A stretch of DNA of 37,152 nucleotides. Origin: a virus. Under the pieces are notes generated by a model that saw only the letters and a list, made by a program, of their open reading frames with translations, was not told the DNA's origin and ran no database searches. The stretch lies in the IMG/VR virus record IMGVR_UViG_3300030328_001766, positions 1-37,152 of that record; one strand, written 5' to 3'. Both the position numbers and the translations under genes were made by a program. Numbering within the stretch: the stretch's first letter is position 1; the number at the start of each line of letters is the position of its first letter. Below are positions 30,706 to 37,152 of this stretch, piece after piece.

Positions 30706-33700
30706 TTAACTATAATTATTCGCCTTAAGTGGATGAACTCTTCTGACTATTCCGCCAGTAGAAATTCCGACCACTCCATCATCAGTATATGCATTATATG
30801 CTTGAGCATTCTTTCTGTTTCCAAAGAGAACTTTACCCCAAGAGAAATTACCATAGTAAGAACTATATCCAAGACCACTTATAGAATTCCAATCTTTAAC
30901 ACTAACAGTTACCTTAGCAACTGCAGTTAAACCAGCACCTGTCTTAGATTCTGCTGCGGTTACTCCAATAGAAACAGCAGCAACTTCATACACATTATCT
31001 ATAAAGGTAGATCCTATTCCTAAGGTGCTACTATTTTGATAGAGAGAGGTTACTCCATTACCAATTCTAGAATTGCTAACAGTAAAGTAATATCCTGTTG
31101 CAATACCACTTACGGTAGTAACTCCAACAATATCAGAATTTCTAAGTTCTGAATCAGGTGGAATGAATAGATCAAATACCAATCCAGTTGATGCTACACC
31201 AACAGTAGTTGTATGCACACCACTAATAATTCCAAAATCACCTTGATAAGTTACTTCGGTTGCTTTTCCTTTAATGAGATTTGGAGCAGCAATCAATACT
31301 TCAGGTGGATTAGTAGAAGTATATCCCGATCCTGGAGTAGAACCAATAGTAATAGCATTTACTACACCACTACTTAGAGTTGCAGTTGCATATGCTTGAT
31401 TATCTCCAGGAGTAGTTCCCAATCCAACAGGAGAACCAATAGTAACAATAGGTGCAGATGTGTAACCATATCCACCCTCACTAATACTGATAGAAGTAAT
31501 AGTTCCTGCAGTAGAAACATTAGCAGTAGCAGCAGCGGCAACTTTACTATCCTGAGAGATAAGTTCTATAGTATCAGTATTAGTAGTAGTATTATTCTCA
31601 TTTAAAGGATCAAAAAATGGTCTAGCATTTTGAACCCATGCACATGTTGAACCAACACCAACATTTTGAATCAAATGTGAAGTGGGTTGAATAATAGGTT
31701 CGTAAAGATTTCTATCTTTTCCAATTCTAATACCATCAATAATCTTATCCTTAGTCTGTCTACACCATTTAACAGGTCTTAAAACAGTAGTATCAGTAGT
31801 AATTCCAGGACCAGCATAGGGATTAGTTTCTACAGAATCAGTAGTATTAATTCCAGTAACAACTCTTTCATCTTGAAGCATTCCAAATCCTTGGTCAAAA
31901 CGAGGTTCATTTCTTAATTGTAATTCATCACCAACTTTTACTGTTTCTAATACATCTTTAAAGACAACATCTACACTACCAGTTCCTTTATAATAAAGAA
32001 CTTTAGTTGAATCACCTGCTTTCAGAGGTTCAGTAAATTTAACAATACTTCCTCCACTAAATGTATATGCTTCTCCAGGTTTCTGAAGAACATCATTTAC
32101 AAATATAAGAAGAGTTGATTGAACATCTATACTAGATCCCTTTGCAGATCTAATAGTTAAGAAATTATCATTTAGCTTAATAGGGAATGTCTTATTATTT
32201 CCATCACATAAAGCATCCCAATTATCCAATACTTGAAGATCTCCAATAGACCAACCAGCAAATGCATCACTAAAAGTATTTTCTAATGAAATCTGGAATT
32301 CTTTATATGGTAGACTAGGATCAGTAGGAATTCCGGCACTTCCACCAGTATTAACAGTGAGAATTTCACCTTGACCGAATCCATATCCTGTTTGTCTAAT
32401 TTCAAAATCAATTACACTAGATCCCTGACCAACTACAACATCAATTGTCGCAAATGTTCCAATTCCTTGTGCAGATTCAGAACTATAAATTAAGGCAAGA
32501 TTAGAATATGAAAGTGGATCATCAATTTTAACTCCTAGTTTTTTCTCAACCTTTCCACCTCTAGCATAAATGTGCTCTCTAGTTGATACACCAACATTTA
32601 CTTCAAATGCTTTCTCATTAACTATTCTGCTAACAGGGGTTCCACCAGATGCAGGATCTTGCTTACTTGAAGAGAAGTTATTTGCTCTAGGTGCCATAAT
32701 AGCAGCCTGAACAGTTCCACCACCTTGATAGAATGTAGGAACAGTAGATATACCAACATTGACTGTGAATGTAGTTGTGGTTCCAACACTTTGAATGGGA
32801 ACTCCACCATAACCTGGATCAGGTTTTCTAGGATAACTATGCTCAGTAGCATGAGCATCTCTAGCACAAGTAAAGGTAAGAGAATTTTGTGCAATCTTTA
32901 TATTTCTTCCAGCAGTCAAACTATGACCTGCACCAACTGTCATTACAAGATCACCAGTAGCAGCATTATACGTAGCAGCAGATACATCATCATACTTCAG
33001 ACTAGATATACCAACTTGTAATGTAAGAGTATTTACAGTGGTAGATGCAATTGAAATCGCAGTATCATAATATGGATCTGTTGCTCTTGGATATGAATGC
33101 AATGTTGCATTATCATCCATTGCACATCTGAATACTATTGAACTTTGTGCAATAGAAACGGTATTAGTTCCTGCTAACAATCCATGATTAGCTACAGTAA
33201 CTGTCATAATACCAGTAGAACCAGTATACTGTGCATTAGAAGGAGTATATCCCAATCCAGTATTAGATGTTAAAGCACTACTTGCTGCACTAACAAAGGA
33301 GTGTAGATAATCACCACCAGAAACTATAGCGTTAGCAGAAGCCCGTTTAAATGTATGAGCGTATTGATCTCCACCTGCTGCTACTCCAACATTAACTGTA
33401 ATATCAGTAGTAGATGTGGATGCAATAGATACGGAATTATTATACGCATAATCCTGACCTCTAGGATAATAATGCGTAGAAACACCTGAATCAATAGCAC
33501 AGGTCATTCCTAATCCAGTAAAGATTACAACGCTTGATTTACCAGTTGCATTAAATCCATGAGCACTAGTTGTTGTAACTGTCATAATACCAGTGGTACT
33601 GGTGTATGCAGCGGTTGAAATTGAAAGTGGAGGAGCATACTCACATGTCATTGCAATTCCCGAAAGAATAACATCTTCACCTCTTTCTAACTTATGAGGC

Positions 33701-36700
33701 AAGAAAGTAGTAATTGTTGCTAATCCAGATGCTCCACTATACTCAATATTTGTAAGTATTTGAGGTTTGTAGAATACTTGTGGATTAGTAATTGCTATTC
33801 CAGTAATTCCACCATTAACAATTTGTGCAGTACCAATTCCAGTGTAATTTGCGGCATACAAACTGGATGTTTGAATAGCAACATTAACAGTTGGTTGAAT
33901 ATCAAGTCTATAACCAGATCCACTTGTTCCAATACCAATGGCTGAAATGGTTCCTGCAACAGAAACTACAGCGGTTCCACCTGCCGCAACAAGAGGTTGT
34001 AAACCAAATCCTTCGGTAGATCCAACAGAAACAATTACTCCACCAACAGGAACATTAGCATTATTAGGATCATAGGTAGCAGAAGATGCAGTTCCTGTAA
34101 AGAATATACTAGAAATTCCAGCACTTTCTTTCATCTCATAATCTTCTACTTCACTTTGAACACCCTGCGGTCCTTGGAATATACCATTAACTAAGACAAC
34201 AGCATTACTTGTAGAGAATCCTGTTGCATTAGATCCTCCATCTTTTTTCAGAGTAAAGGTTTTAGCAATTCCGGTAAATTGGTTAGAAATATCATCAAAG
34301 ATAATATTATTAGCATAAGTCTCTGCAATAGTACCAGTGACTCCACTCCTCATAAAGGTTCTACCTTGGAAAGTAGAATGAGTGGATATTCCTACCCAAT
34401 CCCTATCATCTGGTGCATTAGTAGTTGAGGAGATAGGATCAGGTCCATAAGGTGCTTCAACAAAATGAATTTTATTTTCACGAATATTATAATTACCCTC
34501 ATAGATCTGAATCATATCTCCAGAACTATGAGTAGAAAGACCAGTTCCCATCCATGGTCTCTTAACTAATACTACGTTTGTGCTTCCTAAACCAACAGTA
34601 TTAATTTTCATAATTTCTTCATTAATCTTTATCAGATCTCCACTGAAGAATGATGTTATTCCACTAAAGGTTAATTTTTCATCTAAAAGAGTTAAATCTT
34701 TTGCAAGAGTCGTAGTAACTGATCCACCAACAATAGGTGACTGGAAGAAGTTGTCAATTGCTACTATTGCTTTAGCATTTTGATTAGTAGATGTAAAGGA
34801 GTGAGAAGTTCCAATACCAACAGCACTAATATCAAATACTACAGGGTTTTGTAGTAAAGCTTTCTCTGCACTAGCGGCAAATTGTAGAGTGCTATCATTA
34901 CTCTTAACTGCATATACTGTAGAAGGTAATTTAGTAGTTACTCCAATACCAGGAACAGTGCTAGAAGCAATACTAATTGCTTGAGTAGTTCCAGATCCTG
35001 CATAAGAATACTCAAGTTTTTCTCCAGTTACAAAGTAATGATCAGGAATAGTAACAGTATCTGCAGAAACACTAACTAAGGAGGTATCACTTGCATCAAC
35101 AAATCTCTGGAAGATTGGTCTCTCGTTATGAAGTAAACCAAATGTTCTCTTAATATCACTCTCTGTTCCGTAATATTCTCCATAACTGGAATTAATTACT
35201 GCATTATTGAAATCAATAGAACTGTTATTAATGCTTGATTTAACAAGACTCAAAACATTTTGGAAGACTCTTACCTGAACCTTAATATTATGATTAGGAA
35301 TAAAGGTTAAATGCTTTCTATCAGAACCATCAATATTTGCACCTATCGTTCCTAAACCAGTTGTATGTAATTGAACATTACCATATTCAGTTAAGGTATT
35401 ATAATCATCGTCATCACATGCAACAACCTCACACATTTCATAACGCTTATTAGTTGTATCTTCTAATTGAACAACATAATATGCACCATGAGAATCTGCA
35501 TGATATTCAGCAATAGTGTTTATTCCAGGAGTTCCTGAAGCAGCAATTGAAGTATACCAAGAATCAAGAAGACCTGTGCTTAATTCTTCTGCAGTTCCAA
35601 CTCCAGTAGCACCAGAAGTGCTGCTGGCAATAGAAACACTAAGAGCATTAATACTATGTCCCACTCCAAGAGCAGAATCTGGTGTAAAGTCAATTTTAAT
35701 TCTTGATCCTTCAAGGTAAGAATAATAAGTTCCCAAACCACCAATATTATAAGGAGTCAAATTATTATCTGCTAATTGACCATACTCAACCATATCAACA
35801 GTTGATCCATCATGAATAAGATTTAATTCATCAAATTCAAAATAAGAATCATCATTTGCTCCAATTTCTACTATAACCTTAGCAGAACGATATGTAGAAG
35901 CAATTCCTACAATTGTTGTTGCCGAACTTGATCCACTAGCAATTTCAGTGTGATGAGAATTGATTTGAACAATACTTCCACAAGATGTGCTGCCTATTCC
36001 TGAATTATTACTCTTAAGATCATGAGAAATAAATGTAACATCATAATCATTAACTGAATACTTAATTGGATAGAACTGAAGTTGTCCTTTAGTTCCACTT
36101 ATACTCCAATCAAATGAACCCAAATCAGGATGAGTTTCTACTCTTCCATACTGATTAAGATATCCATTAACTCCATCGTGCAATAAAGATACAACAAGAA
36201 CTTGTCTTTCTTGGGTATATCTTTTATCTCTTACATAGGTGAAAAATTTCCTGCTTCTTGCTGCAGTTAATTCATTATTGTCAACCACAGCAAATCTTGT
36301 TGCTCTTGGTTGGTGATTAAATTTACCACTAAAATCATCTATTGTAAGAACTCTATTTCCTTGGGATTCTGAATAATCACTTAATACTCTATTTTCAAAA
36401 ACTATTTCATTAGATACTAATCCATCATTTATCCTAATTGCTTCTTCTGAAGCAAGATCAAAAGTATAAACACAATTCAGATTTCCCTTACCAAACATAT
36501 CAACAGTAACATCAGCAGTACTGGTTTCAGCAAATCCTACATTTGGATTATCTGGTTTACTCTCGATAATTAAATCAGAAAACTTCAAGAATCCAGCAGT
36601 GTGATTTAAAGCACTAACTGGCTCATTCCAAGTTTGATAAGGAACTTCAGATTTCAAAGCATAAGAGAAATACTGATAATAACTGTTATCAGGCATTCTT

Positions 36701-37152
36701 TGAACATTATTATTCAGCATTCCTGTATCATATATCCATCCCTTATTAACTGATGAATAGGGTCCTAATTTAATATAAGAATCAAAATCAATTTTACTAT
36801 TAATAACTCCTTTCGTAGATGAAGTTTGACCACTAAGAATTTCTCCAATTTCAAGTTCACTATTAGTTGAAACTTTAAGAGTTTCAATCTTATTATTCCA
36901 ACTTTCAACTATTCCTTCTTTGTCACCAGTAGCAACAGTTTCTCCCACCAAGAAATCATTAACTTTTAATTTAATATCAAATATAGGGAATTCTTTTTCA
37001 GGAATTACTCTACCAAATGAAGTGTTAGGATCATAATAACCAGGATATGCTCCACTCTCCAAAACACTAGACATATCATAAACAAGAGATCCTGTATTAC
37101 CACCTAAAGCAGTATTAACCTCAGTTATTGGGAATAACTTATAATTATATGC
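30706..37152 (-). CDS. gp7: Giant gp7-like baseplate wedge protein (5' end off the window)
   Basis: The frame stays open without a stop to base 37152, 26 codons beyond an internal Met at 37074, so the true start lies outside; at least 2148 residues are visible. Near the visible N-terminus, S-Y-Y-Q-Y-F-S-Y-A-L-K-S-E-V-P (36590-36690) followed by W-N-E-P-V-S-A-L-N-H-T-A-G-F resembles the T4 gp7 C-terminal region R-S-Y-Y-V-M-K-I-K-S-N-L-P, W-K-S-D-V and H-P-V-G-F. V-N-D-F-L-V-G-E-T-V-A-T before it matches the preceding T4 part. With gp8 next, gp7 is the best call. About 1900 residues follow the T4-like end: D-N-W-D-A-L-C-D-G-N, tandem H-x-Y-P-R repeats and G-G-Y-G-Y modules. T4 gp7 is only 1032 residues, so this is a large C-terminal extension. 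Confidence 0.82.
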   Translation of the reverse strand, partial: AYNYKLFPITEVNTALGGNTGSLVYDMSSVLESGAYPGYYDPNTSFGRVIPEKEFPIFDIKLKVNDFLVGETVATGDKEGIVESWNNKIETLKVSTNSELEIGEILSGQTSSTKGVINSKIDFDSYIKLGPYSSVNKGWIYDTGMLNNNVQRMPDNSYYQYFSYALKSEVPYQTWNEPVSALNHTAGFLKFSDLIIESKPDNPNVGFAETSTADVTVDMFGKGNLNCVYTFDLASEEAIRINDGLVSNEIVFENRVLSDYSESQGNRVLTIDDFSGKFNHQPRATRFAVVDNNELTAARSRKFFTYVRDKRYTQERQVLVVSLLHDGVNGYLNQYGRVETHPDLGSFDWSISGTKGQLQFYPIKYSVNDYDVTFISHDLKSNNSGIGSTSCGSIVQINSHHTEIASGSSSATTIVGIASTYRSAKVIVEIGANDDSYFEFDELNLIHDGSTVDMVEYGQLADNNLTPYNIGGLGTYYSYLEGSRIKIDFTPDSALGVGHSINALSVSIASSTSGATGVGTAEELSTGLLDSWYTSIAASGTPGINTIAEYHADSHGAYYVVQLEDTTNKRYEMCEVVACDDDDYNTLTEYGNVQLHTTGLGTIGANIDGSDRKHLTFIPNHNIKVQVRVFQNVLSLVKSSINNSSIDFNNAVINSSYGEYYGTESDIKRTFGLLHNERPIFQRFVDASDTSLVSVSADTVTIPDHYFVTGEKLEYSYAGSGTTQAISIASSTVPGIGVTTKLPSTVYAVKSNDSTLQFAASAEKALLQNPVVFDISAVGIGTSHSFTSTNQNAKAIVAIDNFFQSPIVGGSVTTTLAKDLTLLDEKLTFSGITSFFSGDLIKINEEIMKINTVGLGSTNVVLVKRPWMGTGLSTHSSGDMIQIYEGNYNIRENKIHFVEAPYGPDPISSTTNAPDDRDWVGISTHSTFQGRTFMRSGVTGTIAETYANNIIFDDISNQFTGIAKTFTLKKDGGSNATGFSTSNAVVLVNGIFQGPQGVQSEVEDYEMKESAGISSIFFTGTASSATYDPNNANVPVGGVIVSVGSTEGFGLQPLVAAGGTAVVSVAGTISAIGIGTSGSGYRLDIQPTVNVAIQTSSLYAANYTGIGTAQIVNGGITGIAITNPQVFYKPQILTNIEYSGASGLATITTFLPHKLERGEDVILSGIAMTCEYAPPLSISTAAYTSTTGIMTVTTTSAHGFNATGKSSVVIFTGLGMTCAIDSGVSTHYYPRGQDYAYNNSVSIASTSTTDITVNVGVAAGGDQYAHTFKRASANAIVSGGDYLHSFVSAASSALTSNTGLGYTPSNAQYTGSTGIMTVTVANHGLLAGTNTVSIAQSSIVFRCAMDDNATLHSYPRATDPYYDTAISIASTTVNTLTLQVGISSLKYDDVSAATYNAATGDLVMTVGAGHSLTAGRNIKIAQNSLTFTCARDAHATEHSYPRKPDPGYGGVPIQSVGTTTTFTVNVGISTVPTFYQGGGTVQAAIMAPRANNFSSSKQDPASGGTPVSRIVNEKAFEVNVGVSTREHIYARGGKVEKKLGVKIDDPLSYSNLALIYSSESAQGIGTFATIDVVVGQGSSVIDFEIRQTGYGFGQGEILTVNTGGSAGIPTDPSLPYKEFQISLENTFSDAFAGWSIGDLQVLDNWDALCDGNNKTFPIKLNDNFLTIRSAKGSSIDVQSTLLIFVNDVLQKPGEAYTFSGGSIVKFTEPLKAGDSTKVLYYKGTGSVDVVFKDVLETVKVGDELQLRNEPRFDQGFGMLQDERVVTGINTTDSVETNPYAGPGITTDTTVLRPVKWCRQTKDKIIDGIRIGKDRNLYEPIIQPTSHLIQNVGVGSTCAWVQNARPFFDPLNENNTTTNTDTIELISQDSKVAAAATANVSTAGTITSISISEGGYGYTSAPIVTIGSPVGLGTTPGDNQAYATATLSSGVVNAITIGSTPGSGYTSTNPPEVLIAAPNLIKGKATEVTYQGDFGIISGVHTTTVGVASTGLVFDLFIPPDSELRNSDIVGVTTVSGIATGYYFTVSNSRIGNGVTSLYQNSSTLGIGSTFIDNVYEVAAVSIGVTAAESKTGAGLTAVAKVTVSVKDWNSISGLGYSSYYGNFSWGKVLFGNRKNAQAYNAYTDDGVVGISTGGIVRRVHPLKANNYS
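32715..33745 (-). repeat. Tandem H-x-Y-P-R repeats in the gp7-like gene
   Basis: Three full copies and one partial copy of a roughly 80-95-residue domain lie head to tail (approximate copy limits 32715-32999, 33000-33236, 33375-33615; partial 33612-33745). Each full copy reads T-G-x-(L/M)-x-(V/T)-T-V, H-(S/G)-(L/F), then (F/M)-(T/R)-C-A-x-D, H-(S/Y)-Y-P-R and finally V-(N/Q)-V-G-(I/V). A diverged relative lies in the 1208-residue gene near 13925-14165. Confidence 0.8.

Overview
The window is the virion-structure and DNA-packaging block of a T4-like myovirus that almost certainly infects marine cyanobacteria (Synechococcus or Prochlorococcus). The T4 structural order 7-8-13-14-15-16-17-18-19-20-67-21-22-23 can be read directly. 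The DNA is AT-rich, several head and tail proteins carry the glycine-rich extensions typical of cyanophages, and a Ycf35-like (DUF1257) gene paired with a DUF2997 gene points to cyanobacterial ancestry. Every convincing gene is on the minus strand, so transcription runs from high to low coordinates.

Right to left: 37152-29104 holds the 5'-truncated giant gp7-like baseplate wedge protein and gp8. 29097-20634 holds a 2537-residue DUF4815-type structural protein, a 70-residue coiled-coil protein and a 212-residue structural protein. 20610-16887 holds the neck and terminator genes gp13, gp14, gp15 and the small terminase gp16. 16845-11125 is a cargo segment between gp16 and gp17. It encodes a 1208-residue fibre-like protein (coiled coil plus beta-helix), small structural proteins, an Asn-Gly repeat protein, a His-Asp-Ile repeat protein, the DUF2997/Ycf35 pair, and two small unknowns. 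11115-6503 holds the large terminase gp17, tail sheath gp18 and tail tube gp19. 6457-321 is the head module: portal gp20, a 92-residue unknown, a gp67-like core protein, a 193-residue unknown, protease gp21, scaffold gp22 and major capsid gp23. A rho-independent terminator closes the block, and the N-terminus of a DNA methyltransferase lies beyond it at the left edge.

Genes are tightly packed, with ATGA and TAATG overlaps. Ten motifs of the T4 late-promoter type (TATAAATA, NATAAATA or CTAAATA) lie 21-43 bases upstream of structural gene starts, several of them built over the stop codon of the preceding gene. No intergenic stretch exceeds 100 bases, and I saw no tRNA, CRISPR array or insertion sequence.

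The most interesting points are: the cargo that separates the two terminase genes; a small cargo protein whose leader resembles the T4 capsid-targeting peptide and prohead-protease site; the Ycf35/DUF2997 pair; exact 27-residue repeats in the fibre-like protein; and glycine-rich modules shared among up to five unrelated structural proteins.
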